A DNA stretch of 62,504 nucleotides from Bacillota bacterium (GTDB taxonomy: Bacteria; Bacillota; Clostridia; Christensenellales; Christensenellaceae). Location: positions 1 through 62,504 of the forward strand of contig JAEWMJ010000015.1 in assembly GCA_023393165.1 (NCBI GenBank). The letters run 5' to 3'. Positions 8,616-18,155 of this stretch are shown in pieces. The stretch's first letter is position 1. Every line of letters begins with the position of its first letter. Under the pieces are notes generated by a model. That model saw nothing but the letters and a program-made list of their open reading frames with translations. It was not told the DNA's origin and made no database searches. The position numbers and the translations under genes are program-made.

Positions 8616-8972
8616 ATGAAAAACGATCGGAACGAGTGCGGATGCAAAGATAAATGCCCGTGCATGGAATATTGCCCTCTGGAAAGCGCGCTGAAACTTA
8701 TAGGCGGGAAGTGGAAAGTACCGATTTTATGCGCTTTGCACCAGGACGGCACCACAAGATACAACGCGCTGAAAAGAAAATTAAGGGGTATAACAAATAC
8801 CATGCTGGCAAGCGCATTGAAGGAATTGGAACAGGACGGTCTTATCACCCGCAGGCAATATATGGAGATGCCGGTCCGGGTGGAATACGCATTGACAGGC
8901 GCCTGCAGCGGCCTGATGCCGGTTTTAAAACAACTGGCGCAATGGGGCGCATCCGTCCCAAAAGCGGAATAG
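8616..8972 (+). CDS. HxlR-family transcriptional regulator
   Basis: This is a 118-residue winged-helix protein with the HxlR hallmark CPLESALKLIGGKWKVPIL near its N-terminus and the recognition region ITNTMLASALKELEQDGLI. Several Cys residues cluster before the domain (CGCKDKCPCMEYC); in HxlR members that sense quinones or electrophiles, a conserved N-terminal Cys is the sensor, so the cluster deserves notice. The start could be the GTG at 8610 or the ATG at 8616; I prefer the ATG because AAGGA lies ten bases upstream. The divergent flavoprotein gene is the likely target. Confidence 0.85.
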   Translation: MKNDRNECGCKDKCPCMEYCPLESALKLIGGKWKVPILCALHQDGTTRYNALKRKLRGITNTMLASALKELEQDGLITRRQYMEMPVRVEYALTGACSGLMPVLKQLAQWGASVPKAE

Positions 8973-9020
8973 CTTCATTTTCTTGCCGAAAGGCATTACG
9001 GAGTTTTATTTAGTCCGATA

Positions 9021-12000
9021 TCATTGTACCTGTGAGAGTATTTTTTTGAGCATATCAGTATTCACCGGCTTTGCGACGTGAAAGTCAAAACCGGAATCTC
9101 TTGCAAGAGCGTGGTCGCGGTAACCGGCGTATCCCGTTAAAGCGACAATGGGTACTTTTTTGAGCGCTGCGTCTGATTTTAGTACTTTGGCAACTTCAAA
9201 TCCGTTTAATCCCGGAAGCCCGATATCGCAAAAAATGATATCCGGCTCAAACGACTTCGCTTTTTCAATGCCCTTAACGCCGCTGCCTACCGCGGCAACG
9301 TCATGTCCCATTTGCGTTAATAAAGAACACATGATTTCGGTAAAGTCGCGATTATCTTCAATCAGTAAAATACGAAGCGGACGCAAAGCAGCGAGAGCCG
9401 GCTGCTGCCAGGATTCCGCCTCGGCAGGCACGTTTGATACCGGAAGGCTGATATAAAATTTGGTTCCCCTACCCTGGCCGCCGCTCTTAACGTTCACGCT
9501 GCCTCCATGCAGTTCCGCGATACCCTTTACAATGGACAATCCCAGGCCGATGCCGCCGCTTGTCCTTTCAAGCGAATTGTTTGCCTGCATGAAGGGCTCA
9601 AATAAATTGGGCAAAAATTCGGTTTTTATACCGATTCCATCGTCTTCAACGGAAATAACCGCCCTGCCTTTTTCCTCGGAAACCGCCAATATTGTTTTGC
9701 CGCCCTCATCTGTAAACTTTAAGGCATTCTGCAGGAGATTCCCGATAGCCTGCGTTATTCGTACGGGATCCGCGTCAAGGTATAGAGTCCCGCCGGGGAG
9801 ATGGGTTTCCAACGCGACTCCCTTTTCATTGAAAAGAATTTTAAAATCTTCCGCCGCCTTTGAAGCAAGTCTTAACAGTTCAACTTTCTCCTTTTTCAGC
9901 TCTATCTTGTTGCGTATGATACGCGTCAGTTCCAAAAGATCATCAACCAAATGGCACAATTGGTTGATCTGGCGCTTTATGATCTCTTTTGCATTTTGGA
10001 TCTGCAGTTTATCGTCGGAAATATCCATAAGCGAGATGCCTGCCACGATCGCCGCCAGGGGATTCCTCAGTTCATGGGAAAGAGTACTTAAAAACTCATT
10101 TTTGTTATGGTCCGCTTTCTTCAGTTCCTCAACCAGTTCCAGAGCCCTTTTTTCGCTTTGCTGGAGAACATCTTCTATCCGCAGCCTTTCAATGACATCC
10201 GCAGCCTGGCGGGCAAGAAGATCGATCATCCATAGTTCCCGTCCGCTGAACAGATGCTTTTCCTTATAATGCGTGGACAGTACGCCTAAAAAGGCGCCCG
10301 ATCCGCTGAACATGGGCGTGGATTGCACGCAGCGTATATTTTCGCTTAGAAAGATCTTCTTGTCGATTTCCGAAAAGGATGTGCTTTTTTGAATATCATA
10401 AACGATTACCCGCTTTCTTTCCTTCATCGCTTTTCCGCAAGCCGCGCACCCGGGCGTCACTTTTTCAAAATGCCGCAGAAACGGAGCGCCGAAGCCCTGG
10501 TGAACAATGATTTTAAGACAGCCGTCCTTTTGATCAAAAAGCTGCATATTTCCCTTATCCGAGCGTGTCAAGGAAACCGCAGCCTCCAAAATCTCGCAAT
10601 ATAAATTCTGTATATTTGTTTTGTGCATATAATGGGAGCTGATGAGGTGCAATCTTTTCAGGGCATTGACCTCCTCGGTCAGATTGTCCTTCAGGATTCT
10701 AAGTTCGCGCACATATTTTGTAGCTCTTATTTCGCTTTGCTTAAGTTCGTTATTAGAAATGAGATGGCCCATCGCAATCGCTATGTAACCGGAAATAGTT
10801 TTCATAAAGTCAAGATCGTCTGTTTTAAAGGAACGATGCGTCCGGCTGCCGAAGCCAAGGGTCCCGATAACCCGGTTTCCAGCCATAAGGGGATGGCAGG
10901 CATAAGCCAAAACTCCGAAAGCACTCAGAGACTCCGTCCTTGCATCAGGCGTATCCGGGATGCACTCCGCCACGATCCGCCGCCCGTCCCGCGCCGCGCA
11001 TCCGCAAACCGCGGCGCCGAATTCAAGCCATTCCAACTTTTTTGCTTCCTCTTTTGGTATTCCTGCAAAGGCATTGAGGTGCAGACAGCCCCTTTCCCTG
11101 TCTACAAGATAGTTAAAAAACATATCGCATCCTATATGATCCATAGCCTTTCCGCAGATTTCCTCCATAATCTCCTGGGGATTTTCACTCGCCAGCAGGC
11201 AGCTTGTCAGGCCGGCCAGCATCTCTTCCCTTTTCTTGTTATTGGCCAGTTCTTCTTCGGCCCTTTTCCGGAGCAGGACTTCCAGAATGGACGGGACCAG
11301 CGATTCGAGCAGTTCTCTGCTTTCTTCCGAATAACCGCCTTTGCGGTTTGCAACCGCTATTATACCTGCAACCTGATTATTGTTAAAAAAAGGAACGCCC
11401 AAAAAAGCGGTTAACGCGGGGGGATTCTGCGGAGCAGGGTAGTCCGGATATGCGGCAGAAATGTTTGTAAGAATGGTTTTTCCGTTTTTTATTACGTTTT
11501 CGCACAAACTTTGGATTTTGATTTTATTCGGTGTTTGGCCGGCTGAAATTCCGTGCAGAAAACCTTCCTTTCCGATTTCTCCTATATAACTGATTTCACT
11601 TTCCGTAACGGTCTCCACGATTGCAAGACAATCACGGATTAATTTTTCAACGGTACCTGATGACATTGCTTTTTCATAGATATGATTAATAGCTTGCAAC
11701 ACTGTATTTTGGCGATTAATTTGCGACTCATACAGTTTACGGCCGGTAATGTCTATAAGCGAACCATAACCTCTTGAAAGTTCCCCTTCGCAGTTATATA
11801 TTAACTTGCATTGTACCAATACCCAGACTAATTTATTGCTTTTATCCATGATGCTGAGTTCTGATTTGAATTTCAAATGACTTTGAGCCGCGGCATTTTT
11901 TAAATTCCTGACAAATTCCTGTAAATCTTCCGGAAGTATTCTTTCATATATTTTTTGTAAAATTTTATCCGGAGGCAGTGAGGCTAAACCCATACTTTCA

Positions 12001-12749
12001 GCCCATTGTTCAGAAAATACAGCTGTATTTTTTTGAAAGTCGATAATAAACGTCCCTTCTGTCGAACTGTCCAATATTTCAAGCAATAGTTTTTCTTTTT
12101 GCTTTATTTCAATTCTTTTACCGGCTGATTGCAGTTCCGCATTCTTTACATGTAAACTGGTTTCTTTATTTCTGATTATCTGAAGTTCATCATTGATCTT
12201 TAAAATATTCAGACTGTGGTTATTGATTATATCCGAAAACTCCGTTATATCGATATGGTTAATATCGTAAGAGCAAATAACAATAAACGGCAGCTCTGGA
12301 ATAAGTAAATTAATGTTCTTTTCATATGCCGCAAATTCCTTTGAATAATTTGACAGCCAGAATGTATCGCCAATTGCCCGCAAACCTTCATAGCCATTAT
12401 TTTTTGCATGCCTGATCAATTCCAGCCATTGATTTGTTACCCTTTCACCATCAAAACAGTTGTTTTTGACGTACCACTCAGTATACGGTATCAGTTTTAA
12501 TTGACCGTTTGAGATACATTCACTTATATCTGGAACAAACTTCGAAAGGATATTTATTATTTCCTGCTTACTTGTGTTTGGGGAGTAAATCCAGGCACAT
12601 AATTCATTGTTCAATAAACCTGTTTGCATGTATGGCGCCAATACTTCGTTAAAATCTTCTTTTGAAGAATATATATGGCTGATATGGGTTCCCCAGGCAA
12701 TATCTCCGGCAATGCTTATCCCTGATTTCCTGACTTGATTGTTCAGCAT
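9021..12749 (-). CDS. Hybrid sensor histidine kinase: MEDS-PAS-GAF-GAF-GAF-HisKA-HATPase-REC
   Basis: This 1242-residue protein has no membrane segment. It opens with a MEDS (DcmR-type sensory) domain at about 5-185, including GTHISHIYSS and IYSPNT. A PAS domain lies near 215-340, three GAF domains near 345-500, 505-655 and 680-835, and the dimerisation domain has its phospho-acceptor His near residue 891 (SHELRNP). The ATPase domain shows GNLLQNALKFT and GGIGLGLSIVKG, and a C-terminal receiver has its Asp near 1174 (FCDIGLPG). The ATG at 12749 has GGAAGGAG eight bases upstream. The architecture points to a cytosolic sensor of small molecules or redox state. No response regulator is adjacent, so the output partner is unknown. 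Confidence 0.9.
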   Translation of the reverse strand: MLNNQVRKSGISIAGDIAWGTHISHIYSSKEDFNEVLAPYMQTGLLNNELCAWIYSPNTSKQEIINILSKFVPDISECISNGQLKLIPYTEWYVKNNCFDGERVTNQWLELIRHAKNNGYEGLRAIGDTFWLSNYSKEFAAYEKNINLLIPELPFIVICSYDINHIDITEFSDIINNHSLNILKINDELQIIRNKETSLHVKNAELQSAGKRIEIKQKEKLLLEILDSSTEGTFIIDFQKNTAVFSEQWAESMGLASLPPDKILQKIYERILPEDLQEFVRNLKNAAAQSHLKFKSELSIMDKSNKLVWVLVQCKLIYNCEGELSRGYGSLIDITGRKLYESQINRQNTVLQAINHIYEKAMSSGTVEKLIRDCLAIVETVTESEISYIGEIGKEGFLHGISAGQTPNKIKIQSLCENVIKNGKTILTNISAAYPDYPAPQNPPALTAFLGVPFFNNNQVAGIIAVANRKGGYSEESRELLESLVPSILEVLLRKRAEEELANNKKREEMLAGLTSCLLASENPQEIMEEICGKAMDHIGCDMFFNYLVDRERGCLHLNAFAGIPKEEAKKLEWLEFGAAVCGCAARDGRRIVAECIPDTPDARTESLSAFGVLAYACHPLMAGNRVIGTLGFGSRTHRSFKTDDLDFMKTISGYIAIAMGHLISNNELKQSEIRATKYVRELRILKDNLTEEVNALKRLHLISSHYMHKTNIQNLYCEILEAAVSLTRSDKGNMQLFDQKDGCLKIIVHQGFGAPFLRHFEKVTPGCAACGKAMKERKRVIVYDIQKSTSFSEIDKKIFLSENIRCVQSTPMFSGSGAFLGVLSTHYKEKHLFSGRELWMIDLLARQAADVIERLRIEDVLQQSEKRALELVEELKKADHNKNEFLSTLSHELRNPLAAIVAGISLMDISDDKLQIQNAKEIIKRQINQLCHLVDDLLELTRIIRNKIELKKEKVELLRLASKAAEDFKILFNEKGVALETHLPGGTLYLDADPVRITQAIGNLLQNALKFTDEGGKTILAVSEEKGRAVISVEDDGIGIKTEFLPNLFEPFMQANNSLERTSGGIGLGLSIVKGIAELHGGSVNVKSGGQGRGTKFYISLPVSNVPAEAESWQQPALAALRPLRILLIEDNRDFTEIMCSLLTQMGHDVAAVGSGVKGIEKAKSFEPDIIFCDIGLPGLNGFEVAKVLKSDAALKKVPIVALTGYAGYRDHALARDSGFDFHVAKPVNTDMLKKILSQVQ

Positions 12750-12940
12750 TATCCGTTCTCCTTCCTGCAAATAAAATCAAGTAATTTTTTAAAACAAAGT
12801 TGACAAAAAAATAAAAGTATGCACTCCAAGACAGATCTATTTTTAAAATGATAAAGTTTGTCCTTCTTCTTTGCTGCAATATTTGACAAATAGAATTATA
12901 ACATAATTGTACTGTAATTTGTTTAAGCGGCACAACAATT

Positions 12941-14341
12941 TTATTTAAACTGGCACTCCGGGTAGATTTCCAGTATGCTTGCAACACGCATCTTTACTTT
13001 TGAATATTCTTCCGCTATCCTGTTCCACACCGCTTTATCCACTATACCGGTCTGCTCCATACTGAATTTTTTTTGGAATGCCCTGACGGCTTTCTCAGTC
13101 GGCTCGTCAAACACACTGTTGGTCTGAACCTTTGGAATTTCCGAGTAAGCTCTGGATAAAGCAAGCAGATACATCTGAATCGTTTGCACGTCTTTTCCCG
13201 TTGTGCCCAGCCGGAGGACATACCCAGGAAATGCCCTGGGCGCTTTTTCCCTGAATATAGCCTGATGGGCAAGCATTGTTCCGCGGTACTCATTATAGAG
13301 GCTCTCAAACGTTACCTGATCAACAATTCCGGTTTGGGCATATCCTTTGTACTTTTGGAATTTCATTACCGCGTCTTTTGTTTCTTCATTGAATATATTT
13401 GAAATCTGCACGCCGGGTATCGCGGGATTATAGCTTGACATATTATTTATCAGGAACTGAACGACATTTACGTCCTGCCCTTTCATGCCCAACTCAAGTG
13501 TTCTGCCGAATTCCTTGGGAACTTTCCGTATGGCTTCTCCTTCCGAATGGACATCGGCAAGTTTCTTTATTGCCACGTAAATATATAAAAGCTTATACCA
13601 TGTTTTCTTCTCCACAATGCCGTCTTGTTTCAGTTCAAATATGTTCTGAAAACGCTTGACGGATATTTCCGTCGCCTCATCAAATATGCCGTTTATAACT
13701 TCGATTTTGGGGATAGAAGGATAACTGCCGCTGATCCGTCTCAGCTGGGTTTGAATGCGGGCGACCTGCTCTCCCTGAGCGCCTCTTTTCTGGGGATACC
13801 CCGGATATGACCCCGCCGTTATCATGATGGCCGCGTTCTCAATGATCTCAATATCATTTCCATAATAATTCTGAAGAATCTGATATGCAGTAAGCCCTTT
13901 TAGCGCCAAATCAAGCGAACCCCACTGGCTGAGTCCGTCGCAGGTGGAAACGCGTCCGTCGCAATATCTTGCAAACATCGGTTCAGTGCTGCCTATCCTT
14001 CGCAGATAGTCGTTAAAGATTTCGTTGCCTATATCCTCTATGGAGCTGAATATACCCCGGTTGTACACAAAGGCCTGGTCATAATCGGGAGAATTTGTAA
14101 TATCAAAATCATGTCCTCTGGATGGGTAATACTCCGTATAAATCCTGTTAAGAGCAAATGTTATCTGTGCAAACATGTTTGCACGGATCGCGTTTTCGGG
14201 CCAGGTAGGATAGATTTCACTTGAGGCGACATTTTTAACATAAGTCAAAAAAGGAACTGTAACGTCCTCGGCCGGTTTATCGGGTGCGCCAAGATGCACT
14301 TTTATGTATGCAGGTATATAAACTTGCTGCTGCTCAAACAC
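12941..14341 (-). CDS. SpoIID-like domain protein with three peptidoglycan-binding repeats
   Basis: This is a 466-residue protein. Residues 1-175 resemble the SpoIID/LytB fold (YVKNVASSEIYPTWPENAIR, later CDGLSQWGS), although catalytic competence is not evident. Three PG_binding_1 repeats follow near 185-250, 275-345 and 370-445, each with a D/E-X-A-V-X-X-FQ core such as DEPTEKAVRAFQKK. There is no signal peptide. The start is GTG at 14341 with GGAGGTG eight bases upstream; that site lies within the last codons of the preceding gene. Homologues I recall occur in spore-forming Clostridia, so a role at the spore cortex or cell wall is likely but inferred. Confidence 0.82.
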   Translation of the reverse strand: MFEQQQVYIPAYIKVHLGAPDKPAEDVTVPFLTYVKNVASSEIYPTWPENAIRANMFAQITFALNRIYTEYYPSRGHDFDITNSPDYDQAFVYNRGIFSSIEDIGNEIFNDYLRRIGSTEPMFARYCDGRVSTCDGLSQWGSLDLALKGLTAYQILQNYYGNDIEIIENAAIMITAGSYPGYPQKRGAQGEQVARIQTQLRRISGSYPSIPKIEVINGIFDEATEISVKRFQNIFELKQDGIVEKKTWYKLLYIYVAIKKLADVHSEGEAIRKVPKEFGRTLELGMKGQDVNVVQFLINNMSSYNPAIPGVQISNIFNEETKDAVMKFQKYKGYAQTGIVDQVTFESLYNEYRGTMLAHQAIFREKAPRAFPGYVLRLGTTGKDVQTIQMYLLALSRAYSEIPKVQTNSVFDEPTEKAVRAFQKKFSMEQTGIVDKAVWNRIAEEYSKVKMRVASILEIYPECQFK

Positions 14342-14348
14342 CCCGCCC

Positions 14349-14822
14349 TCACCTCCTCTGTTCCTTTTGGTAACATGTTGGAGGAGGAATCACATAGATT
14401 CTCGTTATAAAATTGTCTTTTGTATTTACCGGGCGCGGCATCATGTTTGTGGTCAGAATAGTGCCCAAACCGGGCCATATTTGTGCGTCTTTATATAAAT
14501 TTGTATAAAACTCAGGGAATTCAATACTCACGGTATAAACCGAATACGGCCTTAACGGCCATTGAGGATCCAGGCTCAATTGCAGCAGAGGCGCAGGCAA
14601 TTCTATCACAGGCGTCTTACCGTCAATATTTGTTCTGTATATTTTCCTGCTGAACCGCTCTGGACCCTCTTCAAAATAAACCGTTACTACGGCGCCTTCC
14701 AGCGGAAATGCATCCTGAACCGTAACGGCCTGTACAATCAAATACCCCCGCGCAGGCGCCGTATCTGCCCGGAGAGGCTTTTGTTCATTGTTTTTCTCTG
14801 AATCGATATTGTTTTGTATCAA
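14349..14822 (-). CDS. Small beta-sandwich partner of the SpoIID-like protein
   Basis: This 157-residue protein ends seven bases before the SpoIID-like gene and supplies its ribosome binding site, so the two form an operon. The middle (RGYLIVQAVTVQDAFPLEGA, then a conserved strand with YRTNIDGKTPVIELPAP) reads like a carboxypeptidase-regulatory or prealbumin-like beta-sandwich. The C-terminus carries PPPTCYQ. The TTG at 14822 is chosen because AGGGAGGG lies six bases upstream; the longer upstream reading has no such site. I do not know a characterised homologue. A structural role with its partner is inferred from the pairing. Confidence 0.65.
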   Translation of the reverse strand: MIQNNIDSEKNNEQKPLRADTAPARGYLIVQAVTVQDAFPLEGAVVTVYFEEGPERFSRKIYRTNIDGKTPVIELPAPLLQLSLDPQWPLRPYSVYTVSIEFPEFYTNLYKDAQIWPGLGTILTTNMMPRPVNTKDNFITRIYVIPPPTCYQKEQRR

Positions 14823-15217
14823 TACTTTCCCTCCCTTTTTGAGCCTTTTAAGCCAAGAAAGGCGATTAAAAATGCATACATAGGCCAACTTTCTATTTAT
14901 ACATATTAAATATTGTATAAATTTATTAGCTGTTTTTTAACATATAGAATTGCTGAATTGCCTGATCTTTACAAAAAAACAAAAAAATTATCTTATGTTC
15001 TTTCAAAAAAAAAACGTACAATAAATGCGTTTTTTCCGATACTTTTATTCCTGGGCGGGTATCTTTAGTCCAAAGCAGCCAAATGAATCAATAAATACTA
15101 AAATCCTGCGTATATATTCCAACAAAGTGTTAAAATATATTTTTTCATATAACCCGCCCTTCTTCTTTTTTCAGCATCATATTCCGCGCTGAAAATGCCC
15201 CGCGCTTGATCTTATGC
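14823..15217. other. AT-rich intergenic region, 395 bp
   Basis: This is very AT-rich DNA that must hold the promoter of the leftward SpoIID-like operon. Long A and T runs occur near 14970-15010. I see no gene, RNA or clear repeat in it, and no convincing terminator for the acetyltransferase gene that ends at 15218. Confidence 0.45.
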
Positions 15218-15988
15218 TCACCCGAAATCTGAAACGACGTATGCTGTGTAGGGTTTATCCGGGCGATATCCAAGCTTTTCCGCCAAAGAGACGGACCGCG
15301 TGTCGTGGGCGTCCCAGCTGGGGTAAAGGCCCCTGTCCAGGCACACCAGAATTAGTTTTGCTGCGCATGCGAGGGCAAGCCCTTTCCGCCGGTACTCTTT
15401 TTTGGTATCGACTTCGATTTCAATACCCTTGTCATATACCGTATACGAGGACGCGCCGGAAACAGGCGTATTTTTATGTAAGGCCATTACGCCGATCCCG
15501 CGGGTCTGATAGTCCCGGTAAGACCGGAACTGAGAGCACAGGTCCCAGGACCATTGTTCTGTTTTAGATTGATTGTATAGAGTCTCGTCAATCATTTTTA
15601 ATTCGTAATCCGGCAAGACTTTTTTGATAAATGAATGTAATTTTGCCCTGTCAAAAACATCCGGTTCTTTCCTGATTGCATAGCGGAGAATTTTTTTGCA
15701 ATTTTTCCCGTATACTCCCTCGATCATACCGGCCCAATCCTCATTCCGGGGTATCAGAATAAATCCGGACCCCATATCAACCGGAATGTTCTTTACCAGT
15801 TCCGCATTTGGGATTCCAGCGAAAAAGCAGAAATCTCCCACAATGATCCGGGCGGACGCCGGCGTTTTGATGTCATCGGCCCACGCCCATCCCATATAAC
15901 CCTGCAGGCAGGACCAGATAAGGGTTTCGTTCCAATCCTGAAAGAAGGGCGCTATTTTATTCATATTTTCCCGATTTACTGTTTCCAT
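15218..15988 (-). CDS. GNAT-family acetyltransferase, ZmaR-like
   Basis: This 256-residue protein has a weak N-terminal domain (WSCLQGYMGWAWAD, then GDFCFFAG). Its C-terminal GNAT domain carries the acetyl-CoA loop VDTKKEYRRKGLALACAAKL near residues 195-214, followed by the typical WDAHDTRSVSLAEKLGY. This arrangement matches the GNAT_acetyltran group that includes zwittermicin-resistance ZmaR. The acceptor substrate is unknown. The ATG at 15988 is used because GGGA lies seven bases upstream; a GTG at 16006 overlapping the dapF-like stop is possible. It is co-transcribed behind the dapF-like gene. Confidence 0.78.
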   Translation of the reverse strand: METVNRENMNKIAPFFQDWNETLIWSCLQGYMGWAWADDIKTPASARIIVGDFCFFAGIPNAELVKNIPVDMGSGFILIPRNEDWAGMIEGVYGKNCKKILRYAIRKEPDVFDRAKLHSFIKKVLPDYELKMIDETLYNQSKTEQWSWDLCSQFRSYRDYQTRGIGVMALHKNTPVSGASSYTVYDKGIEIEVDTKKEYRRKGLALACAAKLILVCLDRGLYPSWDAHDTRSVSLAEKLGYRPDKPYTAYVVSDFG

Positions 15989-16005
15989 ACAGTTTTCCCG
16001 CAACA

Positions 16006-16866
16006 CTATTTCAGCGATTCCAGTTCATTCACAAACTGCCGCGATAAAATAACGGTTCCTATGCTGTTTACCTTACCAGTCATATATACCGATTCATCGG
16101 GGCGTATCTCTATCTCCAGACTGCCGCCCGGCATATGCACAGTAACCCGGCTGTCGGCCAAACCCAGTTTATGAGCGGCGCTGGCGGCGGCGCAGCCGCT
16201 GCTGCCCGAGGCAAGAGTATATCCCGCCCCCCTTTCATAAATCTCGATTTGAATATTTTTCCTGTCCAGGACCTTTAATAGCTGCATATTGATCCTGTTG
16301 GGGAAATATCTTGAACTCTCCACGTACGGGCCCAATTTGCATGCTTTTTCTTTATTGATAACCTTCATAGGTATCACGCAATGAGGATTTCCGATGGACA
16401 GGCAGGTGACCCGGTAACTTTTCCTGTGAAACGTCATGGTTTCATTAATTACCTGCCTCTCTTCCCCAACTACAGGTATTTTGCTGCTTAAAAATGTTGT
16501 TTTGCCCATAAGAACCTTCAGCAGGTCTCCCTCGTCATTCAGATATTCCACCGAAACGTCGCCGCCCAGGGTACCCAGAATAAAATGACTGCCGGTTACG
16601 TATCCCGCGTCTTTTAAATATTTGGAGAAGATGCGCACGCCGTTCCCGCTTTTTTCGGCTTCGCTTCCGTCGGGGTTGTATATTTTTACAGCGATTTTTC
16701 CGCCGCCGGAGATCGGGCCAAAAAGTATTCCGTCCGATCCGGCTCCGAAGTTTCTGTCGCAAATAAGTTTAATCCGCTGTTCATTTAACGGAAGGGTATT
16801 ATTCTTTGGATCGTATACGAGGTAATCGTTGCCCAATCCATGATATTTTTGCAATTCCATTTTCAT
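16006..16866 (-). CDS. DapF-superfamily epimerase homologue lacking both catalytic cysteines
   Basis: This 286-residue protein has the two-domain DapF fold signatures: YHGLGNDY near the N-terminus, NPDGSEAEKSGNGVR at 64-78, GNPHCV near 159-164 and ERGAGYTLASGSSG at 211-224. In diaminopimelate epimerase the two catalytic residues are Cys (Cys73 and Cys217 in E. coli) within CGNG and ACGTG; here they are Ser73 and Ser220. The overall fold and both glycine loops are intact. It may racemise a different substrate, use serine as base, or be inactive. The ATG at 16866 follows TGGAGG. No other lysine-pathway gene is nearby; the gene leads a short operon with a GNAT enzyme. I withhold the symbol dapF for these reasons. 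Confidence 0.8.
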   Translation of the reverse strand: MKMELQKYHGLGNDYLVYDPKNNTLPLNEQRIKLICDRNFGAGSDGILFGPISGGGKIAVKIYNPDGSEAEKSGNGVRIFSKYLKDAGYVTGSHFILGTLGGDVSVEYLNDEGDLLKVLMGKTTFLSSKIPVVGEERQVINETMTFHRKSYRVTCLSIGNPHCVIPMKVINKEKACKLGPYVESSRYFPNRINMQLLKVLDRKNIQIEIYERGAGYTLASGSSGCAAASAAHKLGLADSRVTVHMPGGSLEIEIRPDESVYMTGKVNSIGTVILSRQFVNELESLK

Positions 16867-17267
16867 CCGAGCCTCCAGATTCAAAAATATTTTTTTATTT
16901 TTACGAGCCCAACCTAGCCGGTATATGTCCCGCCCGTATTCCCGCTGTTCAGCAGTCCTTCCGCTTCGATCAGAAGGCGTTTTACCAGGGATTTGCACAC
17001 AGGCCGGCGCCGGATTCCTTGGGTATGATAATAAAATTTAAACCATACCTTTAATTTCGCTGCCAATGATTGAAATCCTTTTTCTGTTAATTGAATAAGC
17101 ATCAGCCTAATAAAAAAGAAAATCTTCGCGCTATCGGACAAGACCTGACCGCGCTTTATGGGGCATATATTTGGAACATTCCAAGTAATGATAAAAGAAA
17201 CCGGCTTTCGGGGCGGCTATCCATAATTTTTGAAATTCTGTCTTATGGATACCCACCTTTCGCCGGT
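16867..17267. other. Intergenic region, 401 bp
   Basis: The region lies between the DapF-like gene and the end of the AraC gene. On the minus strand it can be read for about 50 codons near 16914-17070 without a stop, but the translation resembles nothing I know and has no ribosome binding site. It must contain the promoter for the DapF-like operon; I cannot place it with confidence. Confidence 0.4.
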
Positions 17268-18143
17268 CTATTTTATCGGTATATATATATCCATCTGTGA
17301 TTCCGGATTATCATACCCCAAAAATCTCTCATCGTATAACTCAAAATCCTCCCTGTCGTCAAGCTGCTCCTTCGTCCCCGTCAGCCATGTCCCCCAGATG
17401 TAGTCAAATGTCTTCATTAAATTTTTCAAGCTGCCCGTATGGGTAAAAACCGCGTACCGCCCCGCGCGCAGTGTTTTTGTTATGACTCCGTCCGGCATAT
17501 TATTAAAGCAGGATACCTCAATACCCGCCACTTCGGTGAAGGATACGTCCCCGTTCATGGTATAAACCGTTTCATTCATCCCGCAGGCTTCGCAGATCCC
17601 GAATGCCCGGCTCCGCCGAAAGGTATTTGGAATGGACGGGCGTATCTTCCAAAACTTTTCCCAAATCCGGGGAATGGTGTTCTGGTTGAGCGTGGTATTC
17701 CCGCGTACGCCCGCCACCCTGATTTCACCCGTTTCCAAGATCCTGGGCTTCACTGTAACGCCCGTCGCAATATGCCGGAGAAATTCGGAATTTATCTGCT
17801 TCTTTGCTCCGATTATAGCATCCAGCCGGTTCTTCCGGTAAAAAACGGGGGACGTCTTGTATATTGATTTAAAAGCGCGGCTGAACGCCTCGGACGACTC
17901 AAACCCGTTTTCTATGGCAATGTCGATCACACGCTTGTTTGTATAAAGCAGCTTTTTCGCTCCGTCGGCCAGCCTGCGTTTTTTGATATAGCTCCCGACC
18001 GATTCTCCCAGGATGGAAGTAAACAGGCGGTTTAGATGATAGTAGGAATATCCTGCTTCGCGCGCCACTTCCTCCACGCTGATATCGCCCAGGCGGTCTT
18101 CGATGAGAGTAATTGCCTTTTCCAGAGATTTCAGGTAATCCAA
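17268..18143 (-). CDS. AraC-family regulator with GyrI-like effector domain
   Basis: This is a 291-residue regulator. Two AraC helix-turn-helix motifs occupy residues 5-105 (ISVEEVAREAGYSYYHLNRL and AIENGFESSEAFSRAFKSIY), and a GyrI-like small-molecule-binding domain follows at about 130-290 (GVTVKPRILETGEIRVAG, ending MDIYIPIK). This order, as in Rob and related regulators, is used to sense amphipathic compounds. The TTG at 18143 is the only good start before the DNA-binding domain and has GGGGTG upstream. It lies 12 bases behind the C45-type hydrolase gene, so the two are co-transcribed. Confidence 0.87.
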   Translation of the reverse strand: MDYLKSLEKAITLIEDRLGDISVEEVAREAGYSYYHLNRLFTSILGESVGSYIKKRRLADGAKKLLYTNKRVIDIAIENGFESSEAFSRAFKSIYKTSPVFYRKNRLDAIIGAKKQINSEFLRHIATGVTVKPRILETGEIRVAGVRGNTTLNQNTIPRIWEKFWKIRPSIPNTFRRSRAFGICEACGMNETVYTMNGDVSFTEVAGIEVSCFNNMPDGVITKTLRAGRYAVFTHTGSLKNLMKTFDYIWGTWLTGTKEQLDDREDFELYDERFLGYDNPESQMDIYIPIK

Positions 18144-18155
18144 AACAACACCCCG

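Noticed and set aside
16914..17141. Minus-strand 75-codon frame between the AraC and DapF-like genes
   Set aside because: No start signal, and no recognisable domain; possibly a decayed gene but the evidence is too thin.
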